Positions 7,827 through 16,807 of a DNA stretch of 43,181 nucleotides are shown here, piece after piece. Position 1 is the first letter of the stretch. The number at the start of each line of letters is the position of its first letter. The position numbers were made by a program, and so were the translations under genes. A model generated the notes under the pieces. It was given only the letters and a program-made list of their open reading frames with translations. It did no database searches and had not been told where the DNA came from. Source of the stretch: Thermoplasmatota archaeon (GTDB taxonomy: Archaea > Thermoplasmatota > Penumbrarchaeia > Penumbrarchaeales > Penumbrarchaeaceae); NCBI GenBank assembly GCA_016928095.1, contig JAFGLL010000022.1, forward strand, positions 1 to 43,181, in the 5' to 3' direction.

Positions 7827-10400
7827 ATGTCTAGGAGAGCATTGGCGGTAGCTGCCGCGATACTCATCATTGCGATCGTTATTTCCGGAGCACACCCTCA
7901 ACCTGAGGCCCTGGCGGGAGAGCCGACGAGACGGCTTCCATCGGCTCCCCGGAACTTCACCGGAGGATCGATGAGCACACAGATAAAGCTGACCTGGGAC
8001 GAACCACTTGACAACGGGGATTCGGCCCGGATCGGGTTCGCCCTTCTCAGGGGGCCGAACCAGGACGAAATGACCGTCATAAAATCGGATTTCGGTCCTT
8101 TCGATTTCAGCTATACGGACAAAGGTCTCAATAACGGACAGTTCTACTTCTACGGCATCAAGGCCATCAACAGTGAAGGGGTCGGTGAGATGAGCCCTGT
8201 CATCTCCGTCAAACCTGTCGGGAAGGCGACCCCCCCTGTGAACATAACTTATCAGTACTCGTCCAGAAGGATAGACATTCAATGGCTTCCGCCACTAAGT
8301 GATGGGGGTGATGCCATTATCGGGTACTATGTGCTCAGGGGTCCGAACCAGGACGTGAACCAGCTGGCTGTCGAACTGGGGAATGTCCTGGAATATACCG
8401 ATACGGGGGTTACCAACGGCGTGGCCTATTATTACAGGCTCCTGGCCTACACAGGTTACATGAACGGGAGCGCAAGCGATCACTTCCAGGTCACCCCAAG
8501 GGGGGTGCCTGGACCGCCGGGGGACCTGAACGTCACGCCCCTTGACAGGAAGGTCCACCTGAACTGGACCTACCCACCCGACGACGGTGGCGGGGCTGTT
8601 ATGGGTTACCATATCAAAAGGGGGCTCTCGGAAGATACCATGGAACTCTACAGGTACGTATCGAGCAGGACCGAATACCTCGATGACAATATCACCAACG
8701 GCCGTTATTATCATTATTCGGTGGCTGCAGTCAACCAGGAGGGTGTGGGCGAGTGGACGGATGTCATCAAGGTGTTCCCCATAGGCGTCCCGGACAGCCC
8801 GTTGAACCTGACCATTCAACCCGGGGACTCCAGTGCAATACTGTCCTGGAAGCCCCCCGTAGATGACGGCGGGTCCGGGCTGATCGGATACCGCATCTTC
8901 AGGACCACGAAGGGAGCCCCCATGGTCCAGATCGCCGATGTGGGACTTGAGCTCACATTCACGGACGGGAACCTCACGAATGGCGACATCTACTACTACC
9001 AGGTCAAGGCCTATAACGATCAGGGTGATGGTTATCCTTCCGAAACCATCGATGCAAAACCGGACCTCGCCCCCCACCCCCCCGAGAACTTCAGACTCAT
9101 CGAGATGGACAGTGCTATCAAGCTAATGTGGGCGCTTCCACCTCTCCTTCTGGACTATCCTGTACTGGAGTTCAGGCTCTATCGTGCGCTCTCGGGGGAA
9201 GATATGGAACTGTATGTGACGCTTTTACCCACCCAGTCCATCTACGAGGATCGGGACCTGGAGGTCGGCGTCCAGCACCTCTACATGCTCTCGGCCGTTT
9301 CAATGATAGGGGAGGGACAGCCAACCGCGATCATTTCCGGCATACCTTATACCGTTCCCTCCCTCGTACAGAACCTTCACCTGGATGCCGGGAACAAGGT
9401 AGTAACATTGAGATGGGACCCGCCCCTGCTCCCGGGAGGGAGGGATATCGTGAACTACAGGATATTCAGGGGCGAGAACATAGACACAATGTCCGTGATA
9501 GATGTGATCCTGGGAACCCTTACGATGTACAACGATACCAACGTCGTGAACGGTATATCCTATTACTACTCGATATTGGCCATAAACGAGAAGGCCGAGG
9601 GGGAGCTCCATTCACCGATTGAGGCCGAACCGCTTGGCCCACCGGACCCTCCCCGGAACCTTGTGGTCTCCGTGAAAGAAGGGGTCATCCTCCTTGAATG
9701 GGAGCAGCCCAGAGCGAACGGCGGCAGGACCATTACAGGCTACGTCATCCTGAGAGGGCCTTCTCAGCTCAACCTTACCCATTATGCAGACACCGGTTAC
9801 GTCCGGAACTTCACGGACAGCGACACCGAAAAAGGGGTGACCTACTACTATGCCGTGAAGGCCACGAACGAGATCGGGGAAGGGAAGCAGTCCAATTTCG
9901 CCACCGGAAAGATACCCATCGATGAGAAGGTCACAAAAGAGAGGGACAGTGCTCTCATGTACGTGATCGGCGGCATAGCCTTCCTGGTCCTGGTGATCGC
10001 ACTGATCGTCGTGGTGGTGATCATGTCCAGGAAGAAGAAGGACGATGAGAAGGAGGAGGCGCCAGTTCTCGAGGAGAGCGATAAGGAGCGAGAGCATCGC
10101 CTGGTCATGGAGAGGAGGCAGCAGATGAAGGAGTACACCGATGTTGCACTTACAACGGATGAGGCTCACGCCCTTGACGGTCGGAACCGGAAGTTGACCT
10201 ACGAGGAGCTTTACGGGTCCGGCACCACCACCGGGGAGGTCGAAAAGGGACCGGTTCCCGCGGGTTCGGACTCGGAACAGCCTGATTACCAGCCGCCGAC
10301 CGAGGGGGAGGTTCCTCGACCAGCCCCCGTGGATGAACCCGGGGAGGAGGCCAACCCTCCGGGTGGAGAGGGTCAGGAGTATATTCCTCCGAACGCTTGA
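7827..10400 (+). CDS. Membrane-anchored surface protein with seven fibronectin type III domains
   Basis: 857 residues: signal peptide (about 5-30, AAAILIIAIVISGA), seven FN3 domains of about 92-95 residues each (roughly 38-695), one membrane helix (about 710-735, IGGIAFLVLVIALIVVVVI), then Arg/Lys and an acidic, Pro/Gly-rich cytoplasmic tail of about 120 residues ending EYIPPNA. Each FN3 unit carries PxxPxNL..., WxPPxxDGG, GYxIxRG and NGxxYYYxVxAxN. FN3 arrays are extracellular spacers or carbohydrate/protein-binding modules. The GGAGGT at 7815-7820 abuts the ATG at 7821, so the ATG at 7827, six bases further on, is the likelier start. The next gene follows after 69 bases without an obvious promoter and may be co-transcribed. 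Ligand unknown. Confidence 0.9.
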   Translation: MSRRALAVAAAILIIAIVISGAHPQPEALAGEPTRRLPSAPRNFTGGSMSTQIKLTWDEPLDNGDSARIGFALLRGPNQDEMTVIKSDFGPFDFSYTDKGLNNGQFYFYGIKAINSEGVGEMSPVISVKPVGKATPPVNITYQYSSRRIDIQWLPPLSDGGDAIIGYYVLRGPNQDVNQLAVELGNVLEYTDTGVTNGVAYYYRLLAYTGYMNGSASDHFQVTPRGVPGPPGDLNVTPLDRKVHLNWTYPPDDGGGAVMGYHIKRGLSEDTMELYRYVSSRTEYLDDNITNGRYYHYSVAAVNQEGVGEWTDVIKVFPIGVPDSPLNLTIQPGDSSAILSWKPPVDDGGSGLIGYRIFRTTKGAPMVQIADVGLELTFTDGNLTNGDIYYYQVKAYNDQGDGYPSETIDAKPDLAPHPPENFRLIEMDSAIKLMWALPPLLLDYPVLEFRLYRALSGEDMELYVTLLPTQSIYEDRDLEVGVQHLYMLSAVSMIGEGQPTAIISGIPYTVPSLVQNLHLDAGNKVVTLRWDPPLLPGGRDIVNYRIFRGENIDTMSVIDVILGTLTMYNDTNVVNGISYYYSILAINEKAEGELHSPIEAEPLGPPDPPRNLVVSVKEGVILLEWEQPRANGGRTITGYVILRGPSQLNLTHYADTGYVRNFTDSDTEKGVTYYYAVKATNEIGEGKQSNFATGKIPIDEKVTKERDSALMYVIGGIAFLVLVIALIVVVVIMSRKKKDDEKEEAPVLEESDKEREHRLVMERRQQMKEYTDVALTTDEAHALDGRNRKLTYEELYGSGTTTGEVEKGPVPAGSDSEQPDYQPPTEGEVPRPAPVDEPGEEANPPGGEGQEYIPPNA

Positions 10401-10469
10401 AGACTGCCAGGGGCGGCCATTGGACCCGGTTATCGGTCCGTTCCATCCGGGTCCCTTTACGAACACGGG

Positions 10470-13187
10470 ATGGGGAAAATGGAGATCAGGGAGCTCGTAA
10501 GATTGAAAAACGGTCTCGGAGGTCTCGAGCCACCGTTCAATGTCGGGATCCTTCTCGACAGGGAGAAGGCCGGAAGGGACCATCTTGCCGCTGTCTTCAC
10601 CCTGAAGGGTACGATCAAGGTCAAATGGAAGTTCATAAAAAAGGATACTGGCCGCATCTACGAGGGGGATAAAAATGACAACGCTGCCATGACCGCTCTT
10701 CTGGGGCAGGTCATCGAAGGCGAGAAAGACCGGAACCTCCTCAAAATGGACCCCGGGCAGATGATCGAGACGATCCTGCCAGCAGATCTCCGCAGGTCCG
10801 TCCTCAAATACATTTCCGGAGGGGGAACAAAGTTCGGTGTGAGAACGGGAGAGGCACCTGCCGGATGTCATGCCGTTGCATTCTCTCCGGCAGAGATAGG
10901 GCACATACATTTTTCCCCCAGCACCCTGACCCCCAAACAGGTATGGGCGATCGAAAGGGTGCTCTCGAAGTGCGACGCGGGAGGAGATGCCGATCTCCGG
11001 AGGATCGATATTGAAAGGAAGCCTCATTATTCACCCTACACCGCCGAGGCCATTTCCGAAGTGGACCGGCACATTCGACTCCTCGAGGACCTTCGGTCCT
11101 GCTTCCTGGAATGGGTCGAAGAGGAGGACGCAGTGACCGGAAAGGAGAGGAAGGTCCCGAAGCTCAAGGTCGAGGGGATCTCCACTGTCGAACTTCCACT
11201 GCAGTTGAGGGATGAGATGGACCGCATCTGCAGATGGGCGGTGTCCTATCTCGAGAATGGTTCATGGCCCACCAACGATGGTGAACTGAGGTTCACGGAC
11301 ATGAAGACCACCGGTCCCTTCGGCCTCGGTGGTCTGGACGTCCGCAGGAGGGGAAGGTTCGACCTGGAGCGGTACATTGAATACCTTTCAATGGACCTGA
11401 CGTCCGGCCCACGAGGCGATATGCCTTCGAACCTTGTCACCATGTTGCTCCTTCTGAACAGGATCGACTGGAGGGATGCTAGCGAGCTGGTCGTGAAGTA
11501 TCACATGGGTTCCGGGGCAAGGAAGTTCCACGAGGTGTTCCAGCCCCATGTCCTGGATGTAGCACGGGGACTGCCCGACCACGTTGAAGCATCGGACGAG
11601 GCGGGCAGAGAGGACCTGACCGGGCTCGAGACCTATACTATCGACCCGTCCGATGCGAGGGACTTTGACGATGCTGTCTCCATCTCCAAAGAGGGGGGTC
11701 GTACCAGGATATGGGTGCATATAGCGGACGTTTCCCATTATGTCAGGCCTGGCGACCTTGTGGATTCCGAGGCCAGGTACCGATCCACATCCGTGTACCT
11801 GCCGACCCGCGTCATACCTATGCTCCCGGCAAGGCTCTCCGAGGACCTCTGCTCGCTGAAAGAAGGGGTCAGGAGGCTTGCCCTTTCAACCCTGATGGTC
11901 TTCGATGAGGAGCTAAATCTTCTGGAATGGAGGCATGTGCCCTCGGTCATCAGGGTGGACGCGAACCTAGACTACGAGCAGGTGAACAGCTGGATAGAGG
12001 AAGGGAGGGAGCCCTTCAGATCGCTTTTTTGGGCAGCGGAAGCCCTGGAGAGGAAGGGGGACAGGTTGAAGATCGAAACCCCCGAAAAAAGGATCCGTTT
12101 CACAACAGGGTCCAGTATCGACATCGCTCTGAAAAGGCCCACCAGGGCGACCAGGTTGATCGAGGAGTTGATGGTGGCCACCAACGAATGCGCTGCAAGA
12201 TACCTGATGGAGCGCGGTGTCCCGACGCTTTTCAGGGTCCACCCGCTCCCGGACACCGTTACGGCAGACAAGTTCAACGCCGCATGCGAGGCCCTTGGTC
12301 TGGATGTGCGGATAGACCTCGATCGTGAAGATGTCAACAGAGAGTCCTGGTCAGGGGGAGAAGATACCATGTTGAACGCTCTTCTCTCCGGGGGGAAGAT
12401 CAACTTTGGTGCCACATCGAATCCCCTGAAGCAGGAGAAAGAAGAGGGCAGACCATTGTTCAAAGCCCCCTCGAAAGATGAGATGGACAGGGCTGTTACG
12501 GCCTACAACAGAGCCCTGGAAGAGATCGGAAGTATCGGGAAGGAGACCTTGAAGGATATGCTGAACATCAGGGTGCTCAGGACCCTTGGCCAGGCCTTCT
12601 ATTCCGTGGAAAACATCGGACATTTCGGCCTCAGGTCCCAGGGCTATCTCCACTTCACATCCCCCATCAGGAGATATCCGGACATACTCGTACACAGAGC
12701 GGTGAAGGCATGCCTCGAGGAGGAGGGGGCGGGCCCGTTCGTCGGCTGGCATGCCCCGGAGAGGGATGAACTGGAGGGTCAGATGGAGCATACCAATGAC
12801 ATGTCGGGATCCGCGGACGAATGGGAGCGGGACATGGTCTCCGTCGCTCTATCCACCAGGGCAAGGATGGAAACCGGGCTCTTCAAGGGACCGCATTCGG
12901 GTATCATTACATCATTGACGGGGGCATCCTGCTACGTTCTGCTGGACGATGGTGTCACCGAGGGACGGCTCTCTCTGCGGGACATGTCCCCGTACCCCCT
13001 GACGATCGACGAGAACGAGAGCATGATCATGGTGGACCTGAGGAGCGCATCGGACCCAAGGTTCCGCAGGGAGGTATCACAGGGACTTGATGAAGCCGTG
13101 TTCCTCAAGCTAGGAGACCGCATCACATGCAGGATCTCTGCCGTTTCCATAGCCTCCGGAAGGATCGATCTGAAGATATCTTCATAG
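10470..13187 (+). CDS. rnr: RNase R/RNase II-like 3'-5' exoribonuclease (RNB domain)
   Basis: 905 residues. The RNB catalytic core begins near residue 385, with the metal-binding signature IDPSDARDFDDA (D392, D395, D398, D400, D401), then WVHIADVSHYV and LPARLSEDLCSL, and later HFTSPIRRYPDILVHRAV, which contains the conserved RNA-gripping arginines. A C-terminal S1-like beta-barrel runs from about 805 to 905 and ends RIDLKISS. The family degrades RNA processively from the 3' end. The N-terminal ~380 residues do not show a clear bacterial cold-shock-domain pair and seem lineage-specific. Archaea generally use the exosome, so an RNB enzyme is a restricted trait known from some euryarchaea. The start is either 10470 or the ATG at 10479; neither ribosome site is decisive. 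Confidence 0.92.
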   Translation: MGKMEIRELVRLKNGLGGLEPPFNVGILLDREKAGRDHLAAVFTLKGTIKVKWKFIKKDTGRIYEGDKNDNAAMTALLGQVIEGEKDRNLLKMDPGQMIETILPADLRRSVLKYISGGGTKFGVRTGEAPAGCHAVAFSPAEIGHIHFSPSTLTPKQVWAIERVLSKCDAGGDADLRRIDIERKPHYSPYTAEAISEVDRHIRLLEDLRSCFLEWVEEEDAVTGKERKVPKLKVEGISTVELPLQLRDEMDRICRWAVSYLENGSWPTNDGELRFTDMKTTGPFGLGGLDVRRRGRFDLERYIEYLSMDLTSGPRGDMPSNLVTMLLLLNRIDWRDASELVVKYHMGSGARKFHEVFQPHVLDVARGLPDHVEASDEAGREDLTGLETYTIDPSDARDFDDAVSISKEGGRTRIWVHIADVSHYVRPGDLVDSEARYRSTSVYLPTRVIPMLPARLSEDLCSLKEGVRRLALSTLMVFDEELNLLEWRHVPSVIRVDANLDYEQVNSWIEEGREPFRSLFWAAEALERKGDRLKIETPEKRIRFTTGSSIDIALKRPTRATRLIEELMVATNECAARYLMERGVPTLFRVHPLPDTVTADKFNAACEALGLDVRIDLDREDVNRESWSGGEDTMLNALLSGGKINFGATSNPLKQEKEEGRPLFKAPSKDEMDRAVTAYNRALEEIGSIGKETLKDMLNIRVLRTLGQAFYSVENIGHFGLRSQGYLHFTSPIRRYPDILVHRAVKACLEEEGAGPFVGWHAPERDELEGQMEHTNDMSGSADEWERDMVSVALSTRARMETGLFKGPHSGIITSLTGASCYVLLDDGVTEGRLSLRDMSPYPLTIDENESMIMVDLRSASDPRFRREVSQGLDEAVFLKLGDRITCRISAVSIASGRIDLKISS

Positions 13188-13222
13188 CCCCGTATCGTTA
13201 TCATGGTCGATCACTATGATGG

Positions 13223-13232
13223 TTATATTTAA
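13223..13232 (+). promoter_or_regulatory. TATA box of the coiled-coil repeat gene
   Basis: TTATATTTAA, about 80 bases before the ATG at 13306, is the strongest A/T element in the 118-base gap after the RNase gene. It indicates separate transcription of the repeat protein. Confidence 0.6.
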
Positions 13233-13305
13233 TTCATATGTCTACATTTATCCGTTGCTCGACGAGCATCTACATCATATGTGGTATTTGAACGGGGGAT
13301 GAATC

Positions 13306-16032
13306 ATGATACTTCCGAAAGGGACAGTGGAATTCCAGATGGCCGGCGGGGAGAATGTCATAGAGGATATTATCGGTCGGATCAAGAGCGGCAGCTTGAC
13401 CGGTTACGTACTCGTCCTTGGCAAGATAGAGAAGGGCGATGGCGAGCTGCATGACGTTACTGGACAGCTGGTCTTCAAGGACGGATCAGCTGTACTATGC
13501 GAGGCTGTGATAACGAACAGGTCAAAGAAGGGGGAGGAGGGTGTCTTCCCGATCCTGAAAGCGATGATGGTGCCCCAGAACACCATCGAGTTCAAGTCAA
13601 GGATAGATGTCGAGCCGCCCCTTGCATTCTTCAAGGAGTGTGCGGTCGACGATTCTGTTGTGGATATCAAAGGTTTCATGGAGAATATGAAGGCGGAGGA
13701 GGAGGATAAGCGAAAGATGATGGAGGAAAGGGAGAGACAGGAAGGGAGGAGAGCCGAGATATCGGATACGGTCAAGGATTGGCTCTCGCAGGGATACGTC
13801 ATCCCGAGCTTCCCCGCTGTCATGGACAGGGGGTTTCAGGAGATGGATGAATGGTTCTCGGACCTCAGCCTCAAGATCGAGCGCATCGACGGGCACATGA
13901 AATGGCTTTCCGATATAGATGAGGTAGAGGTCGAGGAGCAGAAAGAGGGGCTGATCGAGGTCATGAAGAGACCGGAGGAGATGCAGGCCCTCGAGTCTGC
14001 CGTAACCAGGTTCCAGGACTCTCTTCAACTCATCAACGAGAAACGCAGCGAGATACAAAAATGGGTGAACCTGTGGAAGGAGGAGGGTTACAACACCATT
14101 GCTATAGAGGAGACGCTGGAGAAGGACCTCACCACCGCCTGGAACGCCATGGCCGAGTTCATGGACAATATCCAGCATCTCAAGGACTGCAGAGAGGAGC
14201 TCGATGGGATCAAGGAAACCAACCACGCTAAGGGGTTCGGTTCCGAGATCCGCGAGATCGACCTCCTCCTCAACGACCCCGATGAGCTCGACAATATCAA
14301 GAGGCTGATCGAGGAACTAAAAAATATGATCCAGTATGAAATGAGCGAGAAGGAAGAGCTAATGAAAAGGGCGGGGGAGATGGAAGGCAGGGGATATGAT
14401 ATCAAGGTTCTGAAGATGGCCTCGGAGAGCAGGCTCAAGCCGTTGCAGGAGAAGTTCAACCTGGTGATGAACAACATCCAGAGGATCGAAGAGATCAGGG
14501 AAGAGCTCGATGGTCTCGACAGACGGGACATCTCCGATGACATAGACCGATTTTCCGGATCCACCGTTGACCCGATGAAGCTTGATGAGTACGAGGAAGA
14601 ACTGATAGCGATCATGGACAGGATCAAAGGGTTGGAAAAGGCTCGCAACGGGATCATGAAGGAGCTCAATGACCTGTCGGGCGAGGGTTACACCTTTGAA
14701 GACCTCGACGGCAAAGCTGACCTTTCCGTGGAAGGGCTGAGCGGGTTCAGGGACGATGTGGTCTCCAGGATATCCGAGCTCAGAGACCTCGGCGAGAAGC
14801 TCTCGGAGATGGACAGCAGGTGGTTGGAGGATGATATCAGAGAAGCTCAAGATGCCCTCCACGACCTTTCACGGACCGAATGGGTGAAGGAAAAGATAGG
14901 AAGGATACAGGAGAAGATAGATATCCGTGAGAGGAAGAGGGAGGAGGTCAGAGGCGACCTTTTATCCTGGAGCGAAGAGGGGTTCGCCGTTGGCAGACTT
15001 CAGGAGGTCATCGAAGAGGACCTCCCCCAGTTCTCCTCCGTCTGGGAAGATCTCGGTGAAAGGATCGGCGGGGCAAGGGGGCTCCTCGAAAAGCTCTCGA
15101 AGATGGATGTGAGCTTTTTCCGGGAAAAAGCGGAAGAGGTCAAAGCCGAATTGATGGACCCCTTCAGGCTTGAAGAGGCGGAGAGGTCCCTCTCGGACCT
15201 TAAGAAGGCCGTAGACAGGGATCGGGAACTCAGGAAAGGCCTCGGGAACCGGGTGACCGTTCTGAAGAAGGAAGGGTGGTCCATGGAGGGTCTCGATATC
15301 ATGAATGCCGAACCCGACAGGCTCGAGGAGGCGATCGCCGATCTCGAGGGACGGGTCCGGGACCTTTCAGGTGCACTGGGATCCATCGCATCCTGGGACG
15401 AGCTGGAGAAGAGGAACGTACCGGACCGCATGAAGGATATGACGGATCGTATGAAAGAACTGCAGAACCGCGATGCGTCCATGGAGATGTACAGCGAGCT
15501 TGAGGCACTGGTCCGCTCCAACAAGAAGAGGAGGGATAACATCCTCGGGACCATTACCGAATGGAAGGATGCTGGGTACATCATCAAGTCCGTGGCGGAG
15601 CTCCAGGAAGGGGATATTGAGGCCCTTTCCGCGTCCTTCGAGGAGCTAAGGGACAGGATAATGGAGCTCGAGAGGCTCCAGGATGAGTTCGACTCCCTCA
15701 ACAGGAAGCATTTCCCCAAGGAGGCCGAGGAGATAGAGTTCAAGCTCAACGACCCCGACCTTCTAGATGAGATAAAGACGGACATGGAGGACCTCGGATC
15801 GAAGATCAGAGCGGACCAGGAAGCTCGTGATGATTACCGCAACAGGATAGAGGACTACATGGACCAGGGGTTCATGGGTGCGGACAGACTGTCATCCTTC
15901 CTCGAGGAGGACCTTTCCATTGTCGATCTCGAGTTCAAGAACTTCGCCAAGGAAATAGACCAGTTTCGGAAGCTCAAGGAGAAGGTCGGTTTCATCTTCA
16001 GGGCTAAACAGGAGGACGGTTCCGAAGGATAG
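13306..16032 (+). CDS. Long coiled-coil protein with eight ~98-residue repeats and a DUF4388-like N-terminal domain
   Basis: 908 residues, strongly charged, with no signal peptide or membrane helix, so probably cytoplasmic. Residues 1-115 look globular: YVLVLGKIEKGDGEL, GQLVFKDGSAVLCEA and KKGEEGVFPILKAMM, ending IEFKSRI, resemble the DUF4388/PatA-like N-terminal fold (inference). After a charged linker, eight helical repeats follow, each marked by a Gly-aromatic pair: GY163, GY261, GY363, GY461, GF559, GW657, GY757, GF855. Spacings are about 98, 102, 98, 98, 98, 100 and 98 residues. Typical repeat elements are W-x-x-E/Q-G-Y/F, then 'LEEDL', then 'EI-x-L-NDPD-x-LDEI'. Such proteins act as scaffolds or filaments; no specific role can be assigned. 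It has its own promoter and converges on the next gene with only 8 bases between the stops. Confidence 0.88.
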   Translation: MILPKGTVEFQMAGGENVIEDIIGRIKSGSLTGYVLVLGKIEKGDGELHDVTGQLVFKDGSAVLCEAVITNRSKKGEEGVFPILKAMMVPQNTIEFKSRIDVEPPLAFFKECAVDDSVVDIKGFMENMKAEEEDKRKMMEERERQEGRRAEISDTVKDWLSQGYVIPSFPAVMDRGFQEMDEWFSDLSLKIERIDGHMKWLSDIDEVEVEEQKEGLIEVMKRPEEMQALESAVTRFQDSLQLINEKRSEIQKWVNLWKEEGYNTIAIEETLEKDLTTAWNAMAEFMDNIQHLKDCREELDGIKETNHAKGFGSEIREIDLLLNDPDELDNIKRLIEELKNMIQYEMSEKEELMKRAGEMEGRGYDIKVLKMASESRLKPLQEKFNLVMNNIQRIEEIREELDGLDRRDISDDIDRFSGSTVDPMKLDEYEEELIAIMDRIKGLEKARNGIMKELNDLSGEGYTFEDLDGKADLSVEGLSGFRDDVVSRISELRDLGEKLSEMDSRWLEDDIREAQDALHDLSRTEWVKEKIGRIQEKIDIRERKREEVRGDLLSWSEEGFAVGRLQEVIEEDLPQFSSVWEDLGERIGGARGLLEKLSKMDVSFFREKAEEVKAELMDPFRLEEAERSLSDLKKAVDRDRELRKGLGNRVTVLKKEGWSMEGLDIMNAEPDRLEEAIADLEGRVRDLSGALGSIASWDELEKRNVPDRMKDMTDRMKELQNRDASMEMYSELEALVRSNKKRRDNILGTITEWKDAGYIIKSVAELQEGDIEALSASFEELRDRIMELERLQDEFDSLNRKHFPKEAEEIEFKLNDPDLLDEIKTDMEDLGSKIRADQEARDDYRNRIEDYMDQGFMGADRLSSFLEEDLSIVDLEFKNFAKEIDQFRKLKEKVGFIFRAKQEDGSEG

Positions 16033-16040
16033 GATCGATC

Positions 16041-16664
16041 CTATTCCTCATTTCCGGATAATACAACAATGGCCGAACCTCCCCTGCATCTGATCGTGAA
16101 CTCTCCGTCAAGGATATCGTTGTGAATGCCCCTGGTGGACCCTGCAGGTATCCTTTCATCCTCAAGCGGCCATCTCAGACCTTTAACCGAGATGCGTGGG
16201 TCTCCCACCGGGATTATCGATACCATGCCGGTAGCCTGAAGCTTCAATTCGGACCCGTCCCTGAGGAGGTAAATGAGTTCAGGTCCGATGCGTATATCCA
16301 CGGTTATCCCTTCCGGGACAAGGAATGGGAGCAGGACCGTGGAGATGATATGGTCCATTCTGCCCCCCTTCCCCCCGATGATCGATATATGCGTGCTGTT
16401 CCTCCCCAGAGCCTCCCTCAACGCGATCTCTCCATCGGAGAGTTCCTTGTCCCGGGGATAGGTAAGCACTTCGACCCCCATCGCTCCTGCCGTCTTAAGG
16501 AGCCCTTCGGGAATGGAGTCCATGTCGCCCACAAGAACGTCCACATGTATACCAGCCTCATATGCAGCGACGTATCCCGAATCCGCACATATGACCAGAT
16601 CGTAGGTATCGGCCTCAGATGGAAAGGAGGAGCCGGAAAGGACCATCAGGGTCTTCTTACCCAT
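16041..16664 (-). CDS. Thiamine diphosphokinase-like protein
   Basis: 207 residues. Family motifs are clear: ICADSGYVAAYEAG, DVLVGDMDSIPEG (metal/ATP-binding acidic cluster), YPRDKELSDGEIALREAL (equivalent of KDKTDTELAL) and IIGGKGGRMDHIIS. These define the thiamine pyrophosphokinase fold, which transfers pyrophosphate from ATP to thiamine. The C-terminal part (SIIPVGDPRISVKGLRWPL ... RGIHNDI) matches the thiamine-binding beta-sandwich. The archaeal pterin diphosphokinase MptE was considered, but its motifs differ. No other thiamine gene is nearby, so salvage rather than synthesis context is suggested weakly. The ATG at 16664 sits about 26 bases from the TATA centre, implying a leaderless mRNA. 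Confidence 0.85.
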   Translation of the reverse strand: MGKKTLMVLSGSSFPSEADTYDLVICADSGYVAAYEAGIHVDVLVGDMDSIPEGLLKTAGAMGVEVLTYPRDKELSDGEIALREALGRNSTHISIIGGKGGRMDHIISTVLLPFLVPEGITVDIRIGPELIYLLRDGSELKLQATGMVSIIPVGDPRISVKGLRWPLEDERIPAGSTRGIHNDILDGEFTIRCRGGSAIVVLSGNEE

Positions 16665-16686
16665 GTTGCAGGTAATATGAACGAGG

Positions 16687-16693
16687 TATATAT
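16687..16693 (-). promoter_or_regulatory. TATA box for a leaderless transcript of the thiamine diphosphokinase-like gene
   Basis: CCATATATACC (minus strand) is centred about 26 bases before the ATG at 16664, the usual TATA-to-start distance in archaea. No ribosome site precedes the ATG, which agrees with leaderless translation. Confidence 0.6.
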
Positions 16694-16743
16694 GGAATGA
16701 TCGGAGGCGTCCCTGCGTATCAAAAGGTGAAAATAATAAAGAT

Positions 16744-16768
16744 GGAAAGGGGGTAAAACCCCCTTTCC
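16744..16768 (-). terminator. Hairpin terminator of the giant surface-protein gene
   Basis: GGAAAGGGGG (16744-16753), a five-base loop, and CCCCCTTTCC (16759-16768) form a perfect 10-bp stem. On the minus strand the stem is followed by ATCTTTATTATTTTC, a T-rich run. It starts about 40 bases after the stop at 16808, so it probably ends transcription of the giant gene before the next promoter. Confidence 0.8.
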
Positions 16769-16807
16769 GAAACCTGGACCACTATGGATCGGGTGGTCAG
16801 ATAAGGT

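Noticed and set aside
9612-11027. 471-codon open frame on the minus strand
   Set aside because: It runs antisense across the 3' end of the FN3 gene and the 5' end of the RNase gene, both with clear domains; the translation is low in recognisable motifs and matches codon-position shadowing of a GC-rich gene.
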